From NCBI GenBank assembly GCA_009829735.1, contig CM020619.1, positions 26,438,063 to 26,502,062 on the forward strand: a DNA stretch of 64,000 bases, in the 5' to 3' direction. The notes below the pieces were generated by a model, which did no database searches, was not told where the DNA came from, and saw only the letters and a list, made by a program, of their open reading frames with translations. Of this stretch, positions 1 to 9,809 are shown one piece after another. This DNA is from Pyropia yezoensis. Taxonomy: Eukaryota > Rhodophyta > Bangiophyceae > Bangiales > Bangiaceae. The position numbers were made by a program, and so were the translations under genes. Positions within the stretch are counted from its first letter, which is position 1; every line of letters begins with the position of its first letter.

Positions 1-2403
1 GCGTAACATGGATGACCATGTACAACATGTTGACGAGGTACTTACCCTCTTGAGGAACGCCGGGGTAACCCTGCGTCTGAAGAAGTGCGCCTTCTTCCAA
101 CAGACGGTCGAGTATCTGGGCCACCAGATAACCCCTGGTAAACTAGGGGTACTCGAAGCCAATACCCGGGCACTCCGGGATGCCCGGTTCCCTAACACCC
201 AGACGCAGCTCAAGAGCTTCCTGGGAGTGTGCAATGTATACCGACGGTTCGTCAAGGACTTCGCTCGGATAGCTAAACCGTTAACGGTTCTTACGAGCAG
301 TACCCTGCCCAAGGTACTCCAACCCCCTTCGCCTAGCGAAGAGGAGGCATTCGAGTCGCTGAAGCGAGCCATACTATCCCCACCCGTCCTTGCGTTACCG
401 CACCGACGGGGTACCTTCGTCATCGATGTCGATGCGTGCGACACCCAAGTGGGATGCACCCTGCTACAGGGGGAGACGTTGATCGGTACCTATAACGTTA
501 TCCCGGACCTACGTCTGGTAGGATACTTCAGCCGGACACTCAACCCGGCTGAGCGTAACTATAGTGCCACCGAGCGTGAATGCCTCGGAGTTATATGGGC
601 AGTGCAACTGCTCCGTCCATACCTGGAGGGCTCCAGGTTCATCGTGAGGTCCGACCACGAACCCCTACGATGGCTCCTCAACCTTGGTGACAAGGATTCC
701 GATAGCCATGGGAGGCTAGCCCGATGGAGGCTAAAAATGGCCGAGCACGACTACCGTACCGTGTATAAGGCTGGGTCAACCCACCATCTCGGAGACGCAT
801 TGTCTCGACTCGACACCCCGAGCGGGGATACCCGCCCGGTGGACGAGGACATCCCGGTGGTACCGGTCTGCATGGTGGGTAACGCTACCCAAGGTATGGT
901 TGACCATACCATGGCACACCGAGCATGCCCACTAACCCTCGCGGACTTCCGCGAGGCACAAGCCAATGACGACGACTGTAGATGTCATCGCGCTAACCTC
1001 CTGGCCGGTACGGCCGGCATCTTCTCCGAGAACGAAGACGGACTCATATACCGGCGGGCACCCGCCGATGGACGACATCAAGTCGTGGTTCCCGTGTCCT
1101 TACGGCAAGCCGTCATGGAACGAGAACACGAGAACCCCACAGCCGGACACCCGGGGGGTTCACGTATGTTCGCAGCAATGCGAAGGTTCTTCTACTGGCC
1201 AGCAATGGCCGTCGACGTGGTCGACCACGTAAGGGGGTGCCACCCCTGTGCACGTAATCGCATGAGTCTACATAGGCAGGCGTCTGCCATGAAGCTATTC
1301 CCACCCGATGGGCCCAACGAGCAAGTCGCTATCGACATACTCGGGCCACTTCCGGTAACGGAAGAAGGGAACAGGTACATCCTGGTCACGTCTGACCGCT
1401 TCACTAAGCTGTCACGAGCGGCAGTCATCCCGAATGATACGGCATACACCATCATGAACGCAGTGGTTGACCACTGGATCAGTGCATACGGAGTCATGAA
1501 GCAACTCCTCTCCGACAACGGAGCAAACCTTACGTCAGCATTCTGCACTAAGGTCCTGGGCATGTTCGGTATCGAACCACGTCGGGCATCCGACTACCAC
1601 CCGCAAACCAACGGGCAGGTGGAGCGGTTCAACCGCACCATCGTCAAGATGCTACAGTGCTACGTGGCCGAGCACACGAACACTTGGGACAGGCTTCTGT
1701 CCGTACTCACCGTGGCATACAATGCCAGGCCACATCGGAGCACAAACATCGCTCCGCTGGAGTGGGTCATGCCACTAGGCGTCGGTAACCTGACGCTGCC
1801 ACCAGGCAGGTGCACTCGGTATGATACACCGAAGGGCCGACCGGCCGAACGTATCCACCTAGCTTGGTTGGCCAAGCTATCGTGGATGATTCCTAAGCTC
1901 AAGGGTGCCCTTGACAGAACACAACTTCGATATAAGAAGAACTTCGACGCCCGACTACGGGTGCGCAACGCTACCCTGATAACAGGTGACTGGGTCTACA
2001 TCAGACACCAGAAGTTCCGGGGCAATAAGCTCATGCAACCGGTCAAGGGACCGTACCAGACTCTCCACAGAGATGACCACTCTGTTATCTTACACTCCGA
2101 TACGGAGATCCAACGCATCAGTGTGAATGATGTCACACCTGCTCCGAAGCCGGAACAGCCTCAGCCGGTACCGGCCGGGTTGCTACATGAAGCTCTTACA
2201 ACCCACGGTCAGATGACCCGGTGGGACCGGATGGGATTCCATACCAAGTAGAGAGCGTGGTCGGACACACCGACCCGGACCTACCAGGACCCTGGTACGT
2301 CAAGGTGATGTGGGTCGGATACGACTCACCCACCTGGGAACAGGCGGCGAATATACCCCGCCAACTACTCATGCCTTACATGAGGCGACGACGCCTACTG
2401 TAA
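1..2403 (+). pseudogene. pol tail of copy A: RT thumb, RNase H, integrase, chromodomain
   Basis: Visible from just after the YLDD region of reverse transcriptase. Next comes RNase H (the IDVDACD block and an SDHEPLRWLL block), then the integrase HHCC zinc-binding region (a GHPGG...CHPC stretch). The integrase core follows with its D,D,E signature residues (AIDILGP, LLSDNGAN, and the E of NGQVERFN). Last is a C-terminal chromodomain with the VGYDSPTWE core. Chromodomains of this type guide chromovirus integrase to heterochromatin. It is a broken fossil frame with about one break. Confidence 0.9.
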
Positions 2404-2858
2404 CAACCCAACCGACACCGACTTCGGCGGTTGGGGGGTGAGGCTTATACCTACTAAGTAGGGTGTGACATGGTTATGGCAGACTTAGGTTTCTAAGTCG
2501 AACCAAGCTTAGGTAACTAAGTAGAGCCAAGCTTAGGTAACTAAGTAAAACCTGAACCTTAATAAGTTAACTTAAAGGTAAAGGCTAACCTCGATAATAT
2601 CGAAGTAACTAGGGGGCTTACACGGGAGGATGACCTCCCAAAGCCAAGACACAAAGTGAGGGAGGATAACCTCCCCAAGCATGAACCAACCGGAAGAAGT
2701 TGGACGGGAGGCAAGGCACCACTGAGCCAGAAGGGGTACTCCCCAGGGCAGCAAACAGAGGCAAGCAATGCCCCCAGCGGGGGATGAGTTTACACCCACT
2801 ACTACCCGGCCACCATAAGGGCCACCGGGTCCCTCTCCCGTACAAACAATAACACTCC
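2404..2858. other. Spacer between the convergent pol and antisense ORF of copy A
   Basis: Non-coding stretch between the end of the chromodomain (sense strand) and the end of the antisense frame. It holds three iterated palindromic units (2481-2550) and otherwise AT-richer sequence than its surroundings. Both transcripts would have to end here. Confidence 0.7.
2481..2550. repeat. Array of CTTAG...CTAAG palindromic units in copy A spacer
   Basis: Three tandem units of about 24 bases, each centred on a short inverted repeat of the form ACTTAGG/CTAAGT, for example CTTAGGTAACTAAG. The equivalent place holds four units in copy D and two in copies B and C. Position at convergent gene ends suggests a role in 3' end formation; this is inference. 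Confidence 0.75.
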
Positions 2859-5228
2859 TCAGTGGGTAGACCCACTGCCCGAGGGAGGCCACTCAGGCGT
2901 AAGCGCGTATGCCTCCGTGCTCCACCGGTCGGCAATCTCACGACGGTCAATCACCCGAGTTACCTCGGTGCATAGCTGGACGAGGGTGCTGCGGCCAGCC
3001 TCCACGTCCTCCAGAGCTTTCTGGAGGCGGTCCAGCACGCCACCGAAGCAACGCGCTGACCCAACTAGCGCAGCACCTGGGGGGATATCCCCCCAGCTAA
3101 CAGAGAGACCCTCCCGCATTGCGCGGGCAACAAGGGCGTCAACGCCCTCATACCAGAGACGGGGACCCCCGTCTTGTATGACAGGGGCGGGAGCGGACAC
3201 TGGCGCAGCCAGAGGAGCCAGAGGAGCCGACACAGCTACCACCGGAGCCGGTGGCACCTGATACGAGGCTCGGTAGGACCCTACCGAAGGAGCTCCACCG
3301 TAACCCCGGCGGGGCTCCGCCCGACGACGGGACACCTCACGCTCACCACCCGCAGAGCCCCACTCTCGGGGACGACGGCCAACCGCCGCCGGTATCGGGT
3401 TACCGAACCACGGGGCAAGGACCTGAAGAGGGTCATGGATAACCATGGGAATACCCAGGTCAGGAACGGCCTCGGTGGACGCCCACCCATGGCAACTAGG
3501 CTCACCCGGCTGAGTACGCCGGATACGCAACGAGTGACGAGGCAAGGGGGTAGCCCCAGCCTGCGGGTCCCGGTACGGGGGAAGGGCCAACACCCCAGCC
3601 CAGTTCACGGCATCGTGAACAGCCAGCAGGGCTTCGAACTCCCGGGCCAACCCGGTTCGGGCAGCGCTCAGGCCCACGCCCAACTGCGCGATGTGCCGAC
3701 GGACACCCGTCGGAAGATGGAACAGGCGCCCCTGCCGACGGACGGACAGCAGGAAGGAGGAAGCCTGCCCGAGGGTAACTTCAAGGGTAAAGGTACCTTG
3801 CAACGGGTGGACCGGCCGGGAGGCCAACACACTCCCGAAGTATCGGAGACAAGGGCCGGTGTCAAACCGGAAAGCAGGGGCGGGTTCCCACCCCTCCTGC
3901 CACAGAGGCGGGCGCACGGGAGTGTATACAGGCGCAGGACCGTTGCCGGTCTGCAACGCACACGTTATATCGGTGCGGAACGCATCCGCCATGACACCAT
4001 GGTTACGTCGCCAGCTCGACGCCGACTTCAAACCCGCCATAGGCGGGTAGAGAGCAGCCAACGACAGATACGGGGGTACCCCCGGGTAGTAGTCAAAGTC
4101 GGGATACCGACCGGTATCGCCCACCGTCTCCCCGAAAGCAACCGGCGCCGCCGCCGCCGCAATCCCTTGAGCACTAGCCGGGTAGTCAACCTCCCGCGGC
4201 AACGCGGGAGCAATCAGGTCGCATACCCCGAAGTTGGGGTCGAGGTAGACCTCACCCCGTCCCACCCGGGTGCGCCAGAGCTGCGCATGCCGGTCATCCG
4301 GCTGACTCAGGATCCAATGGTGTTCCACTCGCACCGCGTTCGGCTGGTTGACCAGCCGCACCAACTCCCGCTCCCAACTCGGGTCCACCTTGACGCGCCG
4401 GGAGGACTCTCCACGGGGATGGGGCAGGTGGAAGTCCACCCGCATCCGCCCATCGGACTCCATTGACTCTTGCACAGTCAGGCCTCGAACCCGAGCCACC
4501 AAGTCGAACATCGACATGGCGGGTTGACCCGCCGCCACGGCGACGCCGCCACCCAACGGGGCAACCCGGGCAGGACCAGGAAGAATAGGGGGCGCCGGGG
4601 GATGCCCCACCGGAAGAGGGGCCGGCGCCGGAGTCGCACGCGGCCGAGGAGGAAGAAGAAGGACGGGCGCCCGCCCGGAGTAGGTACCGGAGTCCACTGC
4701 CATCGGTGTAGGCCCACCTTGACCGCCAGACGCCCGCGGCACCGCGGGCAGAGCAACGCCGCCACCCGAGCCCGACGGGGGCACCTCGGGGGCAGCAGGG
4801 GTAGACCCGCCACCCGCAGCCGCGGATGAACCACCCGGGCGGGCACCCGCGCCGTCTTGACCCACCGTCCCGGTCGGGGTGCCACCATAACCGCCCGACA
4901 CGCCGACGACGCCGACTTGAGGTTGAGCCGCGCCGGCACCGGCGACAAAAGCCATCCGGGCCGCCGGGGGAGTAGGGGTAGACGCAGCAGCTACCCGCGG
5001 GTGCCCGCCACCCGACGGAGCCGTCGTGCCGCTGCACACGGACGACAAACCGCCCGGAGCACCGTCCGGGGCCACACGAACGGTCACCCGGTCGTCCTCG
5101 TCCTCCGACGAGCTCGCTAGGAAGCACTCGGCGGCGGTGGCGGAGACGGGAACGTCGTCCACCATCACCTCTTCCCCCTCTTCAGGCAGGAGGTCGTCCT
5201 CGCCCCCGGGTACCTGGGGGTCCGACAT
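2859..5228 (-). CDS. Antisense ORF of copy A, 789 aa from the MSDPQV start
   Basis: A long uninterrupted frame on the strand opposite gag-pol. I chose ATG at 5228 because it starts the conserved MSDPQVPGGEDD segment; the frame stays open about 34 codons further upstream, without a conserved ATG. The layout is an acidic N-terminus (EEGEEVMVDD, then SSSEDEDD), a Pro/Ala/Gly-rich disordered middle with a conserved SYSGRAPVLLLPPRPR block, and a C-terminal region of about 480 residues. That region looks folded and includes ASSWRRNHGVMADAFRTDI and YEGVDAL...SWGDIPPGA blocks, ending in GSGSTH. I recognise no family. Extra antisense ORFs are known in some plant LTR elements, so the position has precedent, but the protein does not match anything I know. 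Comparison with 41629-43998 shows mostly conservative changes in the C-terminal half. Confidence 0.8.
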   Translation of the reverse strand: MSDPQVPGGEDDLLPEEGEEVMVDDVPVSATAAECFLASSSEDEDDRVTVRVAPDGAPGGLSSVCSGTTAPSGGGHPRVAAASTPTPPAARMAFVAGAGAAQPQVGVVGVSGGYGGTPTGTVGQDGAGARPGGSSAAAGGGSTPAAPEVPPSGSGGGVALPAVPRASGGQGGPTPMAVDSGTYSGRAPVLLLPPRPRATPAPAPLPVGHPPAPPILPGPARVAPLGGGVAVAAGQPAMSMFDLVARVRGLTVQESMESDGRMRVDFHLPHPRGESSRRVKVDPSWERELVRLVNQPNAVRVEHHWILSQPDDRHAQLWRTRVGRGEVYLDPNFGVCDLIAPALPREVDYPASAQGIAAAAAPVAFGETVGDTGRYPDFDYYPGVPPYLSLAALYPPMAGLKSASSWRRNHGVMADAFRTDITCALQTGNGPAPVYTPVRPPLWQEGWEPAPAFRFDTGPCLRYFGSVLASRPVHPLQGTFTLEVTLGQASSFLLSVRRQGRLFHLPTGVRRHIAQLGVGLSAARTGLAREFEALLAVHDAVNWAGVLALPPYRDPQAGATPLPRHSLRIRRTQPGEPSCHGWASTEAVPDLGIPMVIHDPLQVLAPWFGNPIPAAVGRRPREWGSAGGEREVSRRRAEPRRGYGGAPSVGSYRASYQVPPAPVVAVSAPLAPLAAPVSAPAPVIQDGGPRLWYEGVDALVARAMREGLSVSWGDIPPGAALVGSARCFGGVLDRLQKALEDVEAGRSTLVQLCTEVTRVIDRREIADRWSTEAYALTPEWPPSGSGSTH

Positions 5229-5318
5229 GGTGCAACCGGGGTGGCAGGGGCGCCCCTTGCAGAAAAGCCGAGGCCGGCTCGACCCGGTACAGAGAACGCT
5301 CGCACGGACGAGCCTGGG

Positions 5319-5342
5319 AAGCGCGGGCACCCGCGCTTATAA
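5319..5342 (-). promoter_or_regulatory. TATA-like motif and 20-bp palindrome upstream of the antisense ORF
   Basis: On the - strand TTATAA (5337-5342) runs into the palindrome AAGCGCGGGTGCCCGCGCTT (5319-5338), about 90 bases upstream of the antisense ATG. The block recurs at 14549-14572, 18479-18502, 24857-24881 and 44089-44112, with a less perfect TATA in copy D. A promoter for the antisense frame is the simplest reading; no transcription data support it. Confidence 0.5.
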
Positions 5343-5803
5343 CCACACAGCTCAGCACGAGCGATACGGCAGCGCGGGACGACCCGCGCCAGCCGAGCTA
5401 CGGGGGCGCTCCACCCAGGCACCTGGACCGGAGCCACGCCCCCCCCACACGGGGTAAGCAAGGGGGGTCACCCCCAACAGCCCCCGCGCAACGCGGGCAG
5501 TTCCCGCCCCCACTCAATCGTCCACACGAGAGGGGCCCCCCTACCACCAGGCACCTGGTGGCGGATCCGCTTGCACCACCCCTCGGAAAGGGGGGTCGTG
5601 AACAGAACCCGCATCGGGAATTTAACGGTCCGGAAAACGGATCGTGTGTGTACCACACAAAGGGGGGCACCCCCCTCAGACAACCTCGAAAAGGGGTGTC
5701 TGTCGCGACGGGGCGCAAAGCCCCACCCGACGGGTAAACGGTCACGCGACCCACTTACATTCGGAAACCCGAATGCAACTCGACCCGAGGACGGGCCGAA
5801 TCT

Positions 5804-5813
5804 AAGGGGGGGA
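5804..5813 (+). other. Polypurine tract of copy A
   Basis: AAGGGGGGGA sits two bases before the 3' LTR, the expected place for the plus-strand primer of reverse transcription. The same tract precedes the 3' LTR in the other copies. Confidence 0.8.
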
Positions 5814-5815
5814 TA

Positions 5816-6177
5816 TCTAGCAATATGGATGACCGTATTGTGACCCTAATGCAGGGGGGCTACTTCTAATCCTTGGCTTTCAATTTGAGAGTCCGTACTG
5901 GTCACGGTATCTATAAGTTACGTATGACCAGAGGGACTTGCATCTTGGGGTGGAGGGTAGTTAGTAGTGTCTCCGAGGGTTTATAACGAGGGGGCCGGCG
6001 GCGAATCCACCGCCGGCCAAGGTAGAACAACAAACCCCTCCCATTTGGGCTCCCATCTTGGTCCCGTGGCTTGCGCTCCAAGGACAGCAACCTTGGCCTC
6101 CCGGTGACGTTGGTGCCGATCCCCCTTGGTGAGTGTTCCCTGAGAGTGGACGTGCGACGGATCCCTATTGTGCTACA
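5816..6177 (+). repeat. 3' LTR of copy A, 362 bp
   Basis: It ends in TGCTACA, complementary to the TGTAGCA that begins the other LTRs of the family; its own first bases are slightly changed. It carries a TATA-like TTTATAAC (5980-5987) followed by a strong GC hairpin (5993-6018). Both are conserved in all LTRs here and are a likely site of transcript initiation. Confidence 0.93.
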
Positions 6178-8180
6178 GGCGGGTCACAACGGACTGATGG
6201 TTCCGCAGCTTCCGAAGCGGCGCCCGCCGCCCCCCCGGACGAAACGGCGTGAGTCACTGCCGCCGCGGGGCCGCCTGAGAGTGGCACACGAGCGCTGACC
6301 CGCAATGATGTTGAAGCGGCCGCGTCGGTCGCCGCGCACAGCGGAGCCGCTCGAGGCGGGGCCACAGGAGGCGGGTTGACAGCGCCTACCCCAGCGCGCG
6401 CAGCCCACGGCGCTTCCGGGCCGCGTGCTGGCGTCCGTGCAGTCACGTGACTGAGAGGTTGGCGTTCAGCATGCCCATAGGGCGTCGCAGCAGCATTGGC
6501 CGTGGGGCCAGGTTCGGGCGCGGCGGGCGGCGCACTCACGCGAGAAGCGTTCAATCCGGAATCGCCCGTCAATATCCTGGTCACGAGAGCGCTTCCCCCA
6601 CCACTGGATACAGGATCAGATGCGGCCGTATCAAGCGCCAAATTGCGCCCTGGCGCATCATCAGGGGCCCCCGACCGCGCGGTCGCGTGTGCGTCCCGCC
6701 TCTCGCTCGAGATGCCTGGCCATTCTGCAGCAGAGGGGGGGCCCAGGCGCACCCTGGCCCATACCGCAGCCGTCGCACCGGCCGGAGTTTCGGGTGGTTC
6801 GCCTAGCGTTGCCCGCGCTCCGTGTGCTGCTGCCGCCGCGGATATCTCTGTAGCCAGTGCGTCACGTGTCGCCGCGGATGCCGCGGCCTCCCGTCGAAGC
6901 TTGTCCTCGTGGGCCCGTATTACCAGCGATATCAAACGCTCTTTATAACGGCGTTTTACAGACGCTATGACGCCAGCGTCAACAGGTTGGTGGATGGCCG
7001 TCACATTGGGAGGAAGAGCACAAAGTCGTACTTGAGGATGCGTCAGCTCCGTGTGGGCCCCGCAGATATCGACGATAAGGATGACATGCTCCCTCGTTCT
7101 GGACTGCACGCCAGGGACAAATACGGACGTGCACCATTTCTGATACACGTCCGAGTCCATCCATGCCGACTTCTGATTGAAGTACGGCAGAAGGCAGCTG
7201 GCCCGAGGAGGCTTAAAACACAGCGGCACCGCCGCTGACCCAATGATGGCAATCGGCAACTTGTGACTGCCGGTCGCGTTGCAGGCCAACACCAGCGTGG
7301 CGCGATCTTTCGCCTTCATGGCCTTGGTTCCGCGCGCCCGCCGACGCATTCCAGCGGCGATGTATGCCCGGTGAGGTAGACATCGGAACTGCAACCCCGT
7401 CTCGTCCATGTTATATATATGCTCCGGGTCATAATTGGCCAACTCCCGTCGTATCTCCGCCATGCGCTCTTCTCCTTGTCGGGCAGCGTCAATCGCCGAC
7501 CCACCTTGCCCCCACAGCGCCACATTCCGCAGGCTATGCCGCTGCGCCCACTTCTGGACGAAGCCCGTAGATGCCTTGAATCCAGCCACGCCCAGCTCGG
7601 CCGCAATCTCTGCCGCCTTGGCCTCCAGCACCGCCAGCGTAACGGGTAGGTCGCTCCTGGCCATTGTCTGAATGCCGTCGTACCAAACTCGTAGAGCCTT
7701 GTCCACCGCCTCAAACCTTGATCGGCGAGCCCTCACGGCGTCCAGCGCTTCACCGTTCCGCTCTCGCGCTAGTAGGCGGGACCGCTCCCGGGGCTCGCAG
7801 ATCCGTCGGGCGTTAGATAAAGAGAGAGGTTTTTCAAAGCTGTCGACCAAACTCTGCATAGAGGTGTGCACCCCTCGGTCAAACAAACGGATGAAAGCTA
7901 TCTTGTCCCCTAGAGAGAGGGCTGTCCTCTCTTTGCGGATGAGCCCACCAGCCACGCCCGACGCCCTTGGTCTTGCCCGACTTGACGCCCCAGAATTAGG
8001 TGGCGTCGGAGGCAGCGCGCTATTGCGGAAATGTACAGCTGCCGCTGCAGTCGCGGCAGCGGCAGCCACGCTGACCGCCTGCCGCGTCTCCGGGGAAGCC
8101 ACGGGGAATATATCCTGGACGCCTGCCTCGGCGGCCGCGGCGGCTGCGGCGCGCGCTGCGCGCGGGGTCACGGCAGACAT
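6165..8180 (-). CDS. pogo/Tigger-type DDE transposase, 671 aa
   Basis: Cut-and-paste transposase of the DDE_1 (pogo, Tigger, jerky/CENP-B) group. A helix-turn-helix region (SLGDKIAFIRLFDRGVHTSM) follows an Ala-rich N-terminus. The catalytic Asp residues are D259 in YNMDETGLQ, D371 in IVDICGAHTE and D401 in QPVDAGVIASVKRRYK. The D371-D401 spacing of 30 fits pogo (DD29-30D). ATG at 8180 is preferred because the frame upstream to 8327 is Ser/Pro-rich filler. After residue ~430 the protein is Ala/Pro-rich with no domain I recognise. The last four codons and the stop lie inside the LTR of copy A, so the native C-terminus was replaced by that insertion. I could not find terminal inverted repeats, as one end is hidden by the LTR. 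Confidence 0.88.
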   Translation of the reverse strand: MSAVTPRAARAAAAAAAEAGVQDIFPVASPETRQAVSVAAAAATAAAAVHFRNSALPPTPPNSGASSRARPRASGVAGGLIRKERTALSLGDKIAFIRLFDRGVHTSMQSLVDSFEKPLSLSNARRICEPRERSRLLARERNGEALDAVRARRSRFEAVDKALRVWYDGIQTMARSDLPVTLAVLEAKAAEIAAELGVAGFKASTGFVQKWAQRHSLRNVALWGQGGSAIDAARQGEERMAEIRRELANYDPEHIYNMDETGLQFRCLPHRAYIAAGMRRRARGTKAMKAKDRATLVLACNATGSHKLPIAIIGSAAVPLCFKPPRASCLLPYFNQKSAWMDSDVYQKWCTSVFVPGVQSRTREHVILIVDICGAHTELTHPQVRLCALPPNVTAIHQPVDAGVIASVKRRYKERLISLVIRAHEDKLRREAAASAATRDALATEISAAAAAHGARATLGEPPETPAGATAAVWARVRLGPPSAAEWPGISSERRDAHATARSGAPDDAPGRNLALDTAASDPVSSGGGSALVTRILTGDSGLNASRVSAPPAAPEPGPTANAAATPYGHAERQPLSHVTARTPARGPEAPWAARAGVGAVNPPPVAPPRAAPLCAATDAAASTSLRVSARVPLSGGPAAAVTHAVSSGGAAGAASEAAEPSVRCDPPVAQ

Positions 8181-8327
8181 GGCAGAGGTGGAGCATAGGC
8201 CAAGAAAACAATACGGTACTGTAGGGTGTTGGGGGGCAGATGGCACGCTGTGGTGGGGAGGTGAGCGGGGTGCGCCGGGTGTGGGACGACGGCGCGTGCT
8301 CGACGTCGATGGGACCGTGCCACTCAA

Positions 8328-9809
8328 CCCTGGTCTCTAATTTCAGAATGGCTCGATCATCTGAAACCGAGACGATTGACAAAGGCTCGGTAGTCGCACG
8401 CGGTCGATCGTTATTCGCTTATATAGTAGGTACTATATAAACGAACAGCGCATAATTGAATAGTTACCTGTACCTCTCTCACGGGCACCCTGGGTGGACC
8501 GGCGGCTATCGACCCTGAAATGGGGCCATCCTTTTCGCACTTTTTTGCCCAGCCAGTGGGTCGGTCCAGGCCCATGTGCTAACTGAGGCCAGGGTTGCGA
8601 AAACTTCGAGAAAGCATCCATCGTTAGCATATTTATGCTATCAATATTGAAATGGTTATTGATCATTATTGGTGACCAATGGGCCACGTATCTGCCACGG
8701 GCCAATGTGACAGCGATGAAACAGTCCCGTCGGCTTCGTTACCTTGCACTCGTCAGATTTTTTTAATTGGACCTTTCCTGAATGTTTGATTGAACCCCAG
8801 AGTAGTTTCAAACTTCGTTATTTGTTCTTAAAACGCTAATGTTCGTTACGTTTCATAGCGTATTCGAAATCTACCCTAAAGTGCACTTAGATGTGTCTAA
8901 ACGTGGGTGTAAGTCGTTTCAAAACCTCATGTTTACTTTTTTTTGCTGGCGATCTCTGATCTTCGGGGACTGGCTTGCATGTGCACATTTTGATTTCTGG
9001 AGAGCCTGGTGGGCTCTCGCACTTGGAGAAAGGGGCTGAGTCAGCAGGTTTGATTTACTGCTTCGGACGATCGGTTTGAATGAAACCATCTGCGTCGAGT
9101 GAAACCTGGCAGGAGAAGAGCTGAATTGAAACAGCGCGTCTCATATCAACAAGCTATCAACACTGCGGCGGCAGCTGTACGACGGAGTCTAATCGATGAG
9201 AGGAACACAATGCTTTCAAGAGAGGCCTTTCAGACACCCTCACACGCTGGTATTGATACGGCGGCAGCAGCTATATGGCGAAGTGTGGTCTATCTCTGAG
9301 AGGCGCTCCTCGCTGTCAAAAGCGGCCGACTGACACCTCCACATACTTGTCCGACATGGCAGGATGTTTTCACCTCAAACCAGAGGGTGCGCGAGGTAGC
9401 AATCATCATTCATAACACATGCTGTTGCGGAGTTGGACAGCTTTGCGGGATGTATCTGTCTACTCAGGCTAAGGACCGCGCTGCAGGTGGAGGATATACA
9501 CGTAGTGACGTGCATTGGGGTTCATGCCCAATCATTCTTTTTGTGGAGACCGTCGTTTACGGCTTGTAAACGATCTGTACAACCAGTTTATACTTAACGC
9601 ACAATGTTATATACTTAGGACTATAGTGGATTCGTTGTATGTACTCTTTCAATGTTGGATACTTGCTGTGTTCCAATTGTGCCGTGCTGTCTTGCAGCGC
9701 AGAAAGCTTACATGACGTCCCGTTGCAGGATGCTGTCTTGCAACGGGACGTCAAGTAAGCTTTCTGGAATCACACTGAGGGTCTGTGTCTGGTTGCCGCT
9801 TGACCCCAG
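8328..9809. other. No gene seen; AT-richer intergenic stretch
   Basis: Noticeably less GC-rich than the rest of the window and without a convincing reading frame. It may include the 5' end of the pogo-type transposon, but no terminal repeat was identified. It holds one strong hairpin at 9701-9765 and a small 8-bp stem at 9553-9573. Confidence 0.6.
9701..9765. repeat. 27-bp near-perfect inverted repeat with 11-nt loop
   Basis: Arms 9701-9727 and 9739-9765 pair at 26 of 27 positions around an 11-base loop. The left arm begins AGAAAGCTTAC. A short direct repeat, GCTGTCTTGCA, lies beside the left arm and again across the loop into the right arm. It could be a folded-back MITE remnant or a small-RNA-type hairpin. 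Confidence 0.85.

Larger units (their letters stand above)
1..6177 (+). mobile_element. Ty3/gypsy chromovirus copy A (5' part outside the window)
   Basis: An LTR retrotransposon read on the + strand: tail of pol, chromodomain, non-coding spacer, an extra antisense reading frame, polypurine tract and 3' LTR. The 5' LTR, gag and most of reverse transcriptase lie left of base 1. The order matches copy D (24017-34516), so family and boundaries are well supported. The visible sense part is broken about once; the antisense frame looks whole. The right end abuts a pogo-type transposase gene. The matching left target duplication is outside the window, so the insertion site cannot be confirmed. Its spacer belongs to the same subtype as copy D rather than copies B and C. 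Confidence 0.93.

Noticed and set aside
3174-4466. 430-codon + strand frame opposite the antisense ORF of copy A
   Set aside because: Arg/Pro/Gly-rich shadow of the antisense frame; its counterpart in copy C is not conserved as protein, whereas the minus frame is.
6178-6182. GGCGG beside copy A and GGCGG left of copy B as a shared target duplication
   Set aside because: The two are in different element orientations, and five G/C bases match easily by chance in this DNA.
9150-9300. Possible tandem repeat (GCGGCGGCAGCTGTA and GCGGCAGCAGCTATA)
   Set aside because: Only one weak repeated block, not enough to call a repeat.
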